A stretch of DNA of 64,000 nt from Cloacimonetes bacterium UBA5614. GTDB lineage: Bacteria > Cloacimonadota > Cloacimonadia > Cloacimonadales > Cloacimonadaceae. Numbering within the stretch: position 1 is the stretch's first letter; each line of letters begins with the position of its first letter. The position numbers and the translations under genes were made by a program. Location: assembly GCA_002424605.1 (NCBI GenBank), contig DIKQ01000005.1, forward strand, positions 124,001 to 188,000. Direction: 5' to 3'. Positions 16,141-24,658 of this stretch are shown here, piece after piece. The notes under the pieces were generated by a model that was not told the DNA's origin, did not search any database, and saw only the letters and a list, made by a program, of their open reading frames with translations.

Positions 16141-17311
16141 CAATATGCTATACGATTTGGAAACACTTACAAAAATTCGCCGATATCTGCACTCGATTGC
16201 TGAACTCTCAGGCAAGGAAACCCAAACATCGGAATACCTCATCTCTGAACTGCGAAAACTAAGTCCGGATTACCTGATAACCCACATAGGCGGTTATGGT
16301 TTTGCAGTTGTGTTCGATACCTCCAGGCCCGGGCCGGTTATTTGCTTCAGGGCAGAACTTGATGCTCTTCCAATAGAGGAGCAGAATGACTTCCCTCACA
16401 AAAGCCGTTCTTTGGAAATCAGCCACAAATGCGGCCATGACGGACATGCCATCGTTCTGCTGGGATTGGCAGATTGGGTCAAAGACCATCTGGCGAACCT
16501 GAACGGCAGGATTATCCTGCTTTTCCAGCCGGCGGAAGAAACTGCCCAGGGTGCCAAAGCTGTGCTTGCTGACAGCAGATTTTCAGACTTGAATCCGGAT
16601 TTTATCTTTGGATTGCACAATCTGCCCGGCTTTCCAATTCACTCTGTTATTGTCAAACAAGGCACTTTTGCTGTTGCTTCCCGCGGTTTAAAGATAAAAC
16701 TGCACGGCAAGACCTCGCATGCCGGCCATCCGGAAGACGGCATCAGTCCCCTCTCAGCAATGCTGGACATTCTGAATGTACTGCTGAAGCTGCCTGACCC
16801 CTACCGAGAAAATGACGATGCTGCCATGATTACCATTATCCACCTCTGCCTGGGTGAAGAAGCCTTTGGCACTGCGCCCGGAGAGGCAGAAATTATGGCA
16901 ACTCTCCGCGCTTCCGACTCTCATTCCCTGGATGCCATGGCAAGTCAGACAGCAGCGATAGTGGCTGACCTCTCGCAAGCCTATCATCTGAAATCCGGAG
17001 TGGAGTGGGTGGAAGATTTTGCCGACACCGTCAATGACAGCGATGCGGCATCAATTGTTATAGCAGCAGCCCAAGCATTAGATGCCCAAGTTATCATACC
17101 TGAGCTTCCTTTCCGCTGGACAGAGGATTTTTCTTTTTACTCAAAGCGCTATAAGACAGCTTTTATGGGACTGGGAGCCGGTTTGGAGCATCCGCAGTTG
17201 CACAATCCCGACTATGATTTTCCGGATGCTTTGCTGGAAACCGGGGTTAATCTCTTTGCCAATATCATCCTGGAGGTAAGAAAGTCATATGCAGCCAACC
17301 AGTTGGATTGA
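16133..17311 (+). CDS. M20D-family amidohydrolase
   Basis: The 392-residue protein belongs to the M20D family of zinc metallo-hydrolases (hippurate or indole-acetyl-amino-acid hydrolase, N-acyl-amino-acid or N-acetyl-diaminopimelate deacetylase). Visible metal/catalytic residues are Asp77 in RAELDALP, Cys100-Gly-His102-Asp-Gly-His105, the EE pair in PAEETAQGA and His in FGLHNLPG. The actual start may be the ATG at 16145, because a promoter -10 overlaps 16133. It overlaps alr by 23 bases, which suggests a joint role in amino-acid or peptidoglycan metabolism. Confidence 0.85.
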   Translation: MLNNMLYDLETLTKIRRYLHSIAELSGKETQTSEYLISELRKLSPDYLITHIGGYGFAVVFDTSRPGPVICFRAELDALPIEEQNDFPHKSRSLEISHKCGHDGHAIVLLGLADWVKDHLANLNGRIILLFQPAEETAQGAKAVLADSRFSDLNPDFIFGLHNLPGFPIHSVIVKQGTFAVASRGLKIKLHGKTSHAGHPEDGISPLSAMLDILNVLLKLPDPYRENDDAAMITIIHLCLGEEAFGTAPGEAEIMATLRASDSHSLDAMASQTAAIVADLSQAYHLKSGVEWVEDFADTVNDSDAASIVIAAAQALDAQVIIPELPFRWTEDFSFYSKRYKTAFMGLGAGLEHPQLHNPDYDFPDALLETGVNLFANIILEVRKSYAANQLD

Positions 17312-18443
17312 ATTGAACCATTCTGCCCTGGAGAAAAACATCCGCTATCTCAAAAAGCGGATCGGTAAGGATACCACCTTTGTTTCAGTCATCAAAGGAA
17401 ACGCCTACGGGCACGGGATTGAGCAGTATGTGCCCATGGCTGAGCAGTGCGGAGTAAAGTTCTTTGCAGTTTACGATGCTTTTGAGGCATTCAGGGCTTT
17501 TAATGTAAAGAAAGACGGCACCCATCTCATCATTATGGGTATGATTGCTGATGACCAGTTGGAATGGGTGATAGCCAATGACATATCCTTTTTTGTCTTT
17601 ACCTGTGAACGTCTGGAAGCTGCAATTGCCCAAGCCAGGCTCAGCAAAAAGAAAGCCCGGATTCATCTGGAACTGGAAACAGGCATGCACCGTACGGGGT
17701 TTGATGAAGAAGAGCTCGGCGCGATTGTCAAGATCCTGAAAAAGAACAGCCGTTATCTATCCATAGAAGGGGTTTGCACCCATTATGCCGGAGCCGAAAG
17801 CATTGCCAATTTCCACCGCATCCAGCAGCAGTATAATCTCTTTAACAAACTCTGCAAGTCGCTTAAAAGAGATGGGATTACGCCGGATTATTACCATAGT
17901 GCGGCTTCTGCGGCAGCTTTGATTTACCCTCAGACCATCATGGACATGGTCAGGTTTGGCATTGCCCAATATGGCTTCTGGCCCAGTATGGAAACCAAAA
18001 TGAACAACCTGCTGTCCGAACACGCCCGTTTTATCAAAGACCCGCTCAAAACCGTCCTCAGCTGGAAGACGCGTGTAATGAGCCTCAAAACTGTCAGCAA
18101 GGGAAACTTCGTGAATTACGGAACTGCTTTCCTGACTACCAAAAACATGAAGCTGGCGACCATCCCGGTGGGCTACTGCCACGGTTACAGCCGCAGTTTG
18201 AGCAATTCCGGACAGGTCCTCATCCGTGGCAGGAAAGCTGATGTGGTAGGTATGGTCAGCATGAATATGTTTATGGTAAATGTTACTTCCATCCCCAATG
18301 TCAGAATCGGGGATGAAGTGGTCCTGATAGGCAAACAGGGAGACCTCAATATTTCTGTCTCATCCTTTGCCGAGATGACCAAAATGGTCAATTACGAACT
18401 TCTTTCCCGTCTTCCCTACCAGATTCCCCGCCTGATTGTGTAG
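17289..18443 (+). CDS. alr: Alanine racemase
   Basis: Alr interconverts L- and D-alanine with PLP for peptidoglycan. The PLP-lysine motif is in SVIKGNAYGHG (about residues 33-43), ETGMHRTGF follows at about 129, and the second catalytic Tyr is in NYGTAF. The C-terminal beta domain has GMVSMNMFMVNVT in place of the commoner GRVCMDQ, so the usual Asp is Asn. Length (384) is normal. GGAGG lies upstream inside the overlapping amidohydrolase gene. Confidence 0.92.
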   Translation: MQPTSWIELNHSALEKNIRYLKKRIGKDTTFVSVIKGNAYGHGIEQYVPMAEQCGVKFFAVYDAFEAFRAFNVKKDGTHLIIMGMIADDQLEWVIANDISFFVFTCERLEAAIAQARLSKKKARIHLELETGMHRTGFDEEELGAIVKILKKNSRYLSIEGVCTHYAGAESIANFHRIQQQYNLFNKLCKSLKRDGITPDYYHSAASAAALIYPQTIMDMVRFGIAQYGFWPSMETKMNNLLSEHARFIKDPLKTVLSWKTRVMSLKTVSKGNFVNYGTAFLTTKNMKLATIPVGYCHGYSRSLSNSGQVLIRGRKADVVGMVSMNMFMVNVTSIPNVRIGDEVVLIGKQGDLNISVSSFAEMTKMVNYELLSRLPYQIPRLIV

Positions 18444-18518
18444 TCCCCTAAACGGGGTATCCCACTAAATCCCGTTTATGACAGGACACAGGATACATTC
18501 TCTTTGGATTTATGCTCG

Positions 18519-19019
18519 TTATTTCAAAGCTTTCAGGGCTGCGTCATAATCCGGTTCCTGGCTGTTTTCCGGGACTTGTTCGGTGTAGATGACCTTGCCT
18601 GTTTCGTCCGTGACTACCACAGACCTGGCAAATAGCGATGCCAGAGGCCCGTCCACCATTTCCACGCCATAATCCTTGCCGAAGTTCATATCCTTCATCT
18701 GGGAAAGCGTAATCACCTTGTCCAGGCCTTCCGCTCCGCAGAATCTTGCCTGCGCAAACGGCAAATCCCTTGAAATGCATAGCACCAGAGTATTTTCCAG
18801 ATTAGATGCCTCGGCGTTGAACCTGCGCACGCTCATGGCGCAGGTGCTGGTATCCAGGCTGGTAAAGATATTCAGGATGAGCCTTCTGCCTTCAAAGTCT
18901 TTCATTGTCTTGTCCGTCAGGTCTTTGGCTGTCAGCCTGAATTCAGGTGCGAAGCTCCCGGTCACAGGCAGCTCGCCATATGTATTTACAGGGTTTCCCT
19001 TCAATGTGATTGTAGCCAT
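18519..19019 (-). CDS. tpx: Thiol peroxidase
   Basis: Tpx reduces hydrogen peroxide and alkyl peroxides, usually with thioredoxin. The 166-residue protein has peroxidatic Cys60 in TSLDTSTCAMSV and resolving Cys94 in ARFCGAEG, matching Cys61/Cys95 of E. coli Tpx. The ATG at 19019 has GAGGAGAC just upstream and is preferred to a longer frame from 19202. For an anaerobe this is an oxygen-defence enzyme. It is convergent with alr. Confidence 0.95.
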   Translation of the reverse strand: MATITLKGNPVNTYGELPVTGSFAPEFRLTAKDLTDKTMKDFEGRRLILNIFTSLDTSTCAMSVRRFNAEASNLENTLVLCISRDLPFAQARFCGAEGLDKVITLSQMKDMNFGKDYGVEMVDGPLASLFARSVVVTDETGKVIYTEQVPENSQEPDYDAALKALK

Positions 19020-19114
19020 TTTTTGTCTCCTCTTGTCCGGCTCTGCCGGATTTTTTCTCTTGCTTATATGATAATCCCGATGGCTTTTCTGCCAAATATT
19101 CATTTCCTTTCCGC

Positions 19115-19120
19115 TTGACA
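19115..19120 (+). promoter_or_regulatory. Candidate -35 of the penicillin-acylase gene
   Basis: TTGACA lies 94 bases before the chosen ATG at 19215. No clear -10 was found. Confidence 0.3.
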
Positions 19121-19214
19121 CCGGGACAGGCTGCGTTTCTTGTATTTTTTGTCTGGAATGGACTCTCTGCCGGGACTTCCCGCTGGACTGATTTACTGCC
19201 AAGGAGTGAATGTG

Positions 19215-21467
19215 ATGTTTCGCTTTCTGCTGATTCTGCCGGTTGCGCTGTGTGTGCTATCCTGCTCTCTGATAACGAACAGGCCTGTAAAAAAGGACCT
19301 GCAGGCCCGCTTTGACGATTTTCCCCTCAGCGGAGTTCCCTTGCAGGCGCCAGCCCAAATCCGCTGGAACGATTACCAGATTCCTTTTATCAAGGCGGAA
19401 ACCGACCGCGACTGCGCCTTCCTGCTTGGCATGGTGCATGCCCATCTGCGCCTGGGACAGATGACCATCCTGCGTGAGGCAGCCAATTACCGCCTGGCAG
19501 AGCATGCCGGACCCCCTGCCGTCAAGATAGAGCAGACCCTCCGCACCATGCAGATTACCGATGCCGCAGACAGCATCTATGCCATCCTTCCCCCGGAAAC
19601 CCGCACCTGGCTGAGTGATTTCGTAACCGGCGTTAACTGGTATCAGCGTCAAATGAAGGTCCTCCCCCTCGAAATGCGTCTGCTCAACATCAAACCCTCC
19701 GACTGGACTGTGACAGACATCCTCAAAATCGGCAGGGTCATCAGCGCTGACGTGAACTGGATGCACTGGTTCGGGCTCACCGCCATGCAGGACAGCCCGG
19801 ACTGGAAGGACTACTGGTCTCTGCTCGGGACCTTTGGCGGCGGCAGGATTTCCAGCGGGAAAAAGGGTCCCGGCCAATTGGAAAAGCTCTTTCACGACTT
19901 CGGCAAATCCGGCAGTAACGCCTTTGCCCTTTCCCGCACCAAGACAGCCATGCAGAGCGCCATCATGGCTTCCGACCCGCATCTGGGACTGCAATTGCCA
20001 AATCTCTGGCTGATTGCCTGCTACCAGTGCCCCTCCTATCACGTGCTGGGACTGATGTTTCCCGGCATCCCGATGGTCATGCTGGGCAGAAACGAAGACA
20101 TCGCCTGGAGCGGCACCAATATGCGCGCAGCCAGCAGTGACCTCTTTGAGCTTACTCCGGAGCAGGTCTCGCGTCTCACCACCCAAAAACAAAGGATAAA
20201 AGTCCGCTGGTGGCGCGACAAAACCGTGGAAATCCGAACCAGCGAACTGGGACCCGTCCTCTCCGACGCGCCTTACCTGAATAAAAGCGGCAAAACCTTT
20301 GCCATGCGCTGGGCAGGACACCGGGCTTCCGATGAAATGACCGCCCTGCTCAGGGTGAACCGCGCCACAAACTGGGACGACTTCACCTCCGCCTTTGCCA
20401 CCTATGCCGTGTCCGGGCAAAACTTCCTTTATGCCGACAGGGATGGGCACATCGGGCTTGTCCCCGCCGTCAAAATCCCCGTCCGCAGCTACAAAAAACC
20501 GCCTGAACTGATTCTTTCGCCCCTGCCCGAAAACCGCTGGCAGGGCTTTCTGGATTCCTCCACCCTGCCCCACATCTTTGACCCGCCGGAAGGCTACATC
20601 GCCAGCGCCAACAACAACCCCGTGGAAACGGACACCCCGCTGGGCTTTTTCTTTTCTTCCGACGACCGCATCAGCCGGCTCAAACAGGTGCTGGAGGAAA
20701 GGAAAGACCTCAGCTTTGCCGATGTGCGTTTCCTGCAGACCGATACCTATGTCCACAGCTCCCACAAAGCCGCAGGGCTCTTTGCTCAGAAAATCCGCCA
20801 ATACCTTTCTGCCAGGGATTATCCTTCAGCGGAGCAGACCCGTCTGCTGGACATCCTGCAGAACTGGAACGGCAGGTATGACACCCGCGAAAAAGCTCCC
20901 GTAATCTATCAATTGCTCCTATACTACTTCGCAAAGGACCGCCTGAGCCAGAAGTGGGACAAGGAAATCGTCAACCGTTTGCTTGGTTCGGATATGCTGA
21001 GTGAAATCATGCTGGCTGAGCTGGACAACGACGATGCGCAGGTAAAGGAATCCCTCTGGCGCGCCTTCCACAAAACCGTGCTTAAGCAAAAGGATTATGC
21101 CAACTGGGGGGAAATGCACCACCTGGGACTGAACCACATGCTGGGAGGCATCCCCGTCATCGGAAAGCGTTACCGCTACGGTGCTTTCCCGGTGGGAGGC
21201 ACCACCAATTCACTAATGAAAACAGCCCACCAGGTCAGTGATAAAAAGTCCCTCGCCACCTATGGAGCCAATGCCCGTTTTGTCTCCATCCTGAACGACG
21301 ACACGCAAAACTATTTTGTCCTCATGGGCGGGCAGGATGGCCTGCTGGGCGGTGCTCTGCTCTCAGACCAGGTCCCCCTCTGGACCGTAGGTGAGTATAT
21401 CCGCATCCCCTTTCAATGGGAGGATATTGCTCAGGAATTTCCCCGCCTCATGCAGTTCACTCCCTAA
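19215..21467 (+). CDS. Penicillin-acylase-family (Ntn-hydrolase) lipoprotein
   Basis: The 750-residue protein starts with a lipoprotein signal (LLILPVALCVLSC, Cys17), so it is tethered to a membrane. The body matches the S45 penicillin/cephalosporin/AHL acylase family: alpha chain to about residue 233, then GSNAF with the N-terminal nucleophile Ser234 of the beta chain released by self-cleavage. Late segments such as FPVGGTTNSLM fit the family. The substrate could be N-acyl-homoserine lactones, beta-lactams or peptides. AAGGAG eight bases before the ATG at 19215 fixes the start. It is GC-rich, unlike the flanking repeats. Confidence 0.9.
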   Translation: MFRFLLILPVALCVLSCSLITNRPVKKDLQARFDDFPLSGVPLQAPAQIRWNDYQIPFIKAETDRDCAFLLGMVHAHLRLGQMTILREAANYRLAEHAGPPAVKIEQTLRTMQITDAADSIYAILPPETRTWLSDFVTGVNWYQRQMKVLPLEMRLLNIKPSDWTVTDILKIGRVISADVNWMHWFGLTAMQDSPDWKDYWSLLGTFGGGRISSGKKGPGQLEKLFHDFGKSGSNAFALSRTKTAMQSAIMASDPHLGLQLPNLWLIACYQCPSYHVLGLMFPGIPMVMLGRNEDIAWSGTNMRAASSDLFELTPEQVSRLTTQKQRIKVRWWRDKTVEIRTSELGPVLSDAPYLNKSGKTFAMRWAGHRASDEMTALLRVNRATNWDDFTSAFATYAVSGQNFLYADRDGHIGLVPAVKIPVRSYKKPPELILSPLPENRWQGFLDSSTLPHIFDPPEGYIASANNNPVETDTPLGFFFSSDDRISRLKQVLEERKDLSFADVRFLQTDTYVHSSHKAAGLFAQKIRQYLSARDYPSAEQTRLLDILQNWNGRYDTREKAPVIYQLLLYYFAKDRLSQKWDKEIVNRLLGSDMLSEIMLAELDNDDAQVKESLWRAFHKTVLKQKDYANWGEMHHLGLNHMLGGIPVIGKRYRYGAFPVGGTTNSLMKTAHQVSDKKSLATYGANARFVSILNDDTQNYFVLMGGQDGLLGGALLSDQVPLWTVGEYIRIPFQWEDIAQEFPRLMQFTP

Positions 21468-21810
21468 GGGTTTTTTAACACAAAGAAAAAGACTGTTTTA
21501 ACGCAAGAGACGCAAAGAAAAGAGTGATTTAACGCAAGAGACGCAAAAGACGCTAAGATATAACTATCTTTTCCAGGTCTATAATCTATACCCCCACCCC
21601 ATTCATAATTCTTTAAACTCTCTTAGCTCTTTTAAAACAGCATGGATTCCTGCCTGCGCAGGAACGACGGGCTCCTCAGCAATTCGTAATTCGTAATTCG
21701 TAATTTATCTTTCCCCTCTGTGTCTCTGTGGCCAAAAACTCTTTTACGTATGAGTTGGTGCGCAGCAATTCTTAATTCTTAATTGTTAATTCTTAATTAA
21801 TTAAATCCCT
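21468..21810. repeat. Intergenic repeat block, copy 1 (downstream side of antiporter)
   Basis: This 343-bp gap has no gene. From 21493 it holds CTGTTTTAACGCAAGAGACG-type units, a 75-bp stretch nearly identical to 23125-23205 (around AACTATCTTTTCCAGGTCT), a hairpin repeat (21633-21668), TTCGTAA 7-mer repeats (about 21681-21704) and a 36-bp stretch at 21763-21798 identical to 23285-23320. The block lies on the downstream side of the antiporter and is in direct orientation relative to copy 2. Confidence 0.7.
21633..21668 (-). repeat. 36-bp hairpin repeat, family 2 copy
   Basis: It is the reverse complement of 45643-45678 with one mismatch. CCTGC and GCAGG form the stem. Related sequence is at 47669-47704. 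Confidence 0.7.
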
Positions 21811-22989
21811 TTATTGCTTCTTCAATAAGACCGAGCCGTATCTGGTGATGAGAAACAGCCCCAGCGGGGCGGTGAGCAGGATTGAGATAATAGCGGTTGC
21901 CAGGATTACCCCGCCTTCCGGGACACCCAGGCTCAGGGGAACTGCGCCCAATGCCGCCTGCACGGTTGCCTTGGGCAGGTATGCTATCACGCAGAACAGC
22001 TTTTCCCGGCGGTTAAACCTGGAAGATGCCGTGGCAATAATCACCCCCAAAGACCGTAAAACCAATCCGGCTAATACTATCACAATCCCCTTCCATCCGG
22101 CGCTGACGATAAACTTGGGATTCAAAGCCATTCCGATGAGGACAAACAGCACGATTTCCGCCCATACCCAGATTTTGCTCAGTTTTCCGGCTATCTCCCC
22201 GGCTATGTGGTTTTCTTTTTCAAACAGCACAAAGCCCACCGTCATAGCTCCCAAAAGAGCCGCTATGTGCAAAACGTCGCCCAATGCCACCAGAACAAGG
22301 CAAATCCCCAGCAAAGTCATCACTTTTTCCGTTGCCCTGAATGGCTTTATCCTTCTGAACAGCCAGACCAGGCCCATTCCGAATATCACACCCAGCGCGA
22401 TGCCCATTCCGATGGTATAGGGGATGAATTCCAGCTCAAGGATGGCTGCCTGGCCACCGATTGTGTAAAACTTCATAAACAAGGTGAATATGGTGATGGA
22501 TAAAACGTTATCTACGGAAGCGCCTGCCAGGATAACCGAGGGCACCTGTTTTTTGACCCCATAGCCCCGTTCATGCAAATCAAGCATGGAGGGCACGATT
22601 ACGGCTGGTGACACGGCAGACAGGATAAACGCCGCCATCCCGGCAACTGCATAGGAATATCCCAGCCAGAAATGGAACACAAACAGCAATCCCAGCCCTT
22701 CCGCCAGACAGGGAACCACAGACATCAGAATGGTGGTCCTGCCGCTTTTGAGCAGTATCTTGCGGTTGATGCCCAGCCCTGCCCTCAGCAAGATAATTAT
22801 CAGTGCCAGGGATTTTAGAAACGGTTCCACCCCCCAAAGAGTGTCTGGGATTGATTTGCCGCAGCAGAGAGAAATAATGAATCCACCGGCTATCATGCCG
22901 ATTACGGAAGGGATTCCGGCTGCCTTTGCCAATCTTCCGCCCGCCCATCCGCTCAGCAGGATTAGTGCGAATATTAAGCTGAATGACAT
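21811..22989 (-). CDS. Cation/proton antiporter (Kef/NhaP-type CPA)
   Basis: The 392-residue protein has about twelve hydrophobic helices, as in the CPA1/CPA2 families that exchange Na+ or K+ for H+. It starts FALILLSGWAGGRLAKAAGIPSVIG-like, the usual first two helices, and has a conserved ND-like region at SVDNVLSITIF. No TrkA-N (RCK) domain follows, so it is a short form. The ATG at 22989 with GGAG upstream is preferred to an in-frame start at 23076. TTGACA at 23097 on the minus strand may be its -35. Confidence 0.85.
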   Translation of the reverse strand: MSFSLIFALILLSGWAGGRLAKAAGIPSVIGMIAGGFIISLCCGKSIPDTLWGVEPFLKSLALIIILLRAGLGINRKILLKSGRTTILMSVVPCLAEGLGLLFVFHFWLGYSYAVAGMAAFILSAVSPAVIVPSMLDLHERGYGVKKQVPSVILAGASVDNVLSITIFTLFMKFYTIGGQAAILELEFIPYTIGMGIALGVIFGMGLVWLFRRIKPFRATEKVMTLLGICLVLVALGDVLHIAALLGAMTVGFVLFEKENHIAGEIAGKLSKIWVWAEIVLFVLIGMALNPKFIVSAGWKGIVIVLAGLVLRSLGVIIATASSRFNRREKLFCVIAYLPKATVQAALGAVPLSLGVPEGGVILATAIISILLTAPLGLFLITRYGSVLLKKQ

Positions 22990-23098
22990 CTTTTCTTTTC
23001 TCCGAAAATCTTTAGTGTCAGGAGTCATCAGCTTTCTGCAAGCGGTTATGGCGAACTCCATCACCTTAGCTGACATATTTCAGCATCAGGCATTTATG

Positions 23099-23384
23099 TC
23101 AACCACAAAGAAAAGACTGTTTTAACGCAAGAGACGCAAAAGACGCTAAGATAAAACTATCTTTTCCAGGTCTATAATCTGTACCCCCACCCCATTCATA
23201 ATTCATAATTCATAATTTATCTTTTCCCTCTGTGCCCTCTGTGTCTCTGTGGCCAAAAAACTCTAATGCATATGAGCTGCTCCTCAGCAATTCTTAATTC
23301 TTAATTGTTAATTCTTAATTTTCTTTTGCGTCTCTTGCGTCTTTTGCGTTAAAACAGTAATTCGTAATTCGTAATTCGTAATTT
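23099..23384. repeat. Inverted-repeat-bounded intergenic block, copy 2
   Basis: Terminal inverted arms 23117-23146 and 23328-23357 are 30 bp with 28 matches and enclose 181 bp, like a small non-autonomous element. The interior contains the stretches shared with 21468-21798. TTCATAA 7-mers (23197-23217) and TTCGTAA 7-mers (23360-23383) flank it. No gene is seen in 22990-23623. Confidence 0.7.
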
Positions 23385-23410
23385 GAAGCGCTTTTGCGCT
23401 TCTTTCCTCC
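23385..23410. terminator. GC-rich hairpin followed by pyrimidines
   Basis: GAAGCGC-TTTT-GCGCTTC is a perfect seven-bp stem (23385-23402) followed by TTTCCTCC. It may end transcription across the repeat block. Confidence 0.4.
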
Positions 23411-23429
23411 TTCTTTCAGGTTAATGTCC

Positions 23430-23526
23430 TAACGATATCCAGTCGGTATCCAGTCGATATCCAGTCGGGTGAAATCCGACTGGATATCGACAGAACATCA
23501 AGTGGATATTGACTTTGCGTTAGGGA
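23430..23526. repeat. Nested repeat of TATCCAGTCG units
   Basis: TATCCAGTCG occurs three times in tandem (about 23446-23468), followed by the inverted CGACTGGATATCGA (about 23477-23491). Outer arms CCTAACG (23438-23444) and CGTTAGG (23518-23524) pair. It lies about 100 bases before the GyrI-like gene. Confidence 0.6.
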
Positions 23527-23623
23527 GTCAGAAAGGCAGTAAAATGAAACTTCTGCTTGACAGGTTTTCAGTATTTAGGGAAAGAGAATATATTGCATTA
23601 TCGCTCTCAGAGGGGAGAAATTT

Positions 23624-24496
23624 ATGGAAGAAAGCATCTTTTCCGAACCGTTCTATGTGCAAATCCCCCCGATGCGCGTGGCAAAAGACCGCATAATCAG
23701 TTCCAACCCCGAAGAGGAAGTCATCACCCGCCTGACCCAATGGGCTAAGGAACACGGCATAGACACCGCCAAGTCCCGCGCCTTCGGCTTTGACGTCCCG
23801 GTCAGCGCTGAGCAAAAAGCCCGCGGGCTCCGCGGTTATGAATACTGGATTCAGGTCCCCGACACCTACGTCATTCCTGTCCCCCGTCAAGCGAGGGACG
23901 ACAGTAAGATAAATCCTATCGCTGAAAATGAACCCGTCTTACCGGCGGAGGCCGGTACCCAGTTTTCCAACTTACCTGCGCAGGGAGTCCTCGTTGCCCC
24001 ATTGGCAATGAGGCCACCGCTAGAAACTGCTGTTTTAATCCAACCCGTCTTACCGGCGGAGGCCGGTACCCAGTTAAAAACTGAAACTGGATCCCGTTCT
24101 TCAACGGGAAGGCAGGAACCCGGTACCCCTGCACCCTCCGGTGTCGTCCCTGCGAAGGCGGGGACACCAAACCCCGATACCTCAACCCCCGATGATGAGA
24201 AAGTTGGAAGCTCCTGTCCCCCGTCAAGCGAGGGACGACAAATAGAGCCCTTCCCCGGCGGGAAATATATCGCCCTGCGCATTACCGACCCCTTTGCGGA
24301 CCCCTCTTGCCGCATCCCCCGGGGCTGGCAGACCCTGGTCAAATACCTGCCAAGTGACGCTTTCGCCACACAACCGCAGGGCACTACCCACTGCTCAAAC
24401 GATGAATGTAACGCCCCAGGCTCTTGCCTGGAAGAAGTGAAAATAATAGACGGTGTCTGCTGTATGGATGTCATGATACGAAAGAACAGACAATAA
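23624..24496 (+). CDS. GyrI-like effector-domain protein expanded by in-frame hairpin repeats
   Basis: The 290-residue frame starts with GGGGAG seven bases before its ATG. Residues 1-82 (with FGFDVPVS and RGYEYWIQVP) and 209-290 (FPGGKYIALRITDPF, GWQTLVKYL, ending DVMIRKN) look like the two halves of a GyrI/effector-binding domain. Between them, residues 83-208 are low-complexity peptides such as VLPAEAGTQ (twice) and VPAKAGT, encoded by short palindromic DNA repeats (23876-24240) that also occur between genes. So a normal domain of about 165 residues appears to be split by a 126-residue repeat insertion that kept the frame. Whether a folded protein is made is unknown. Confidence 0.7.
   Translation: MEESIFSEPFYVQIPPMRVAKDRIISSNPEEEVITRLTQWAKEHGIDTAKSRAFGFDVPVSAEQKARGLRGYEYWIQVPDTYVIPVPRQARDDSKINPIAENEPVLPAEAGTQFSNLPAQGVLVAPLAMRPPLETAVLIQPVLPAEAGTQLKTETGSRSSTGRQEPGTPAPSGVVPAKAGTPNPDTSTPDDEKVGSSCPPSSEGRQIEPFPGGKYIALRITDPFADPSCRIPRGWQTLVKYLPSDAFATQPQGTTHCSNDECNAPGSCLEEVKIIDGVCCMDVMIRKNRQ
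23876..24240. repeat. Cluster of hairpin repeats inside a coding sequence
   Basis: A 28-bp unit occurs identically at 23876-23903 and 24213-24240 (CCCGTCAAGCGAGGGACGAC core); a 34-bp unit at 23931-23964 and 24042-24075 (ACCGGCGGAGGCCGGT hairpin). Between them are further hairpins near 23986-24013 (CTCGTTGCC/GGCAATGAG), 24091-24110 (CCCGTTCTTCAACGGG) and 24140-24167. A close relative of the first unit is intergenic at 47714-47733. Confidence 0.85.
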
Positions 24497-24508
24497 TAGC
24501 CTTTATCA

Positions 24509-24548
24509 GATTTATACTCATCTATGATAATATAGTCTTTTTTTTCCT
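24509..24548 (+). terminator. Weak terminator before the island
   Basis: TTATCA pairs with TGATAA at a distance and is followed by TAGTC and eight T. It separates the GyrI-like gene from the AT-rich island. Confidence 0.3.
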
Positions 24549-24658
24549 TGCTAAATTCCCATTTCCTAGATTATATGTTTTTTCTTATTAGCATATAGGT
24601 GAAAGCATGGTTTTCCGAAGACAATGTTTGTTTGAGATTTAGAGTTAATAAAGTTAAG

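Noticed and set aside
19257..20801. A 514-codon open frame on the minus strand inside the acylase gene
   Set aside because: The gene is GC-rich with strong codon bias, which leaves the antisense frame open; the product is Gly/Val/His-rich with no domain and no ribosome site.
23197..23383. Tandem TTCATAA and TTCGTAA 7-mers that might suggest a CRISPR array
   Set aside because: The units are seven bases long, directly adjacent, and have no spacers; no cas gene is near.
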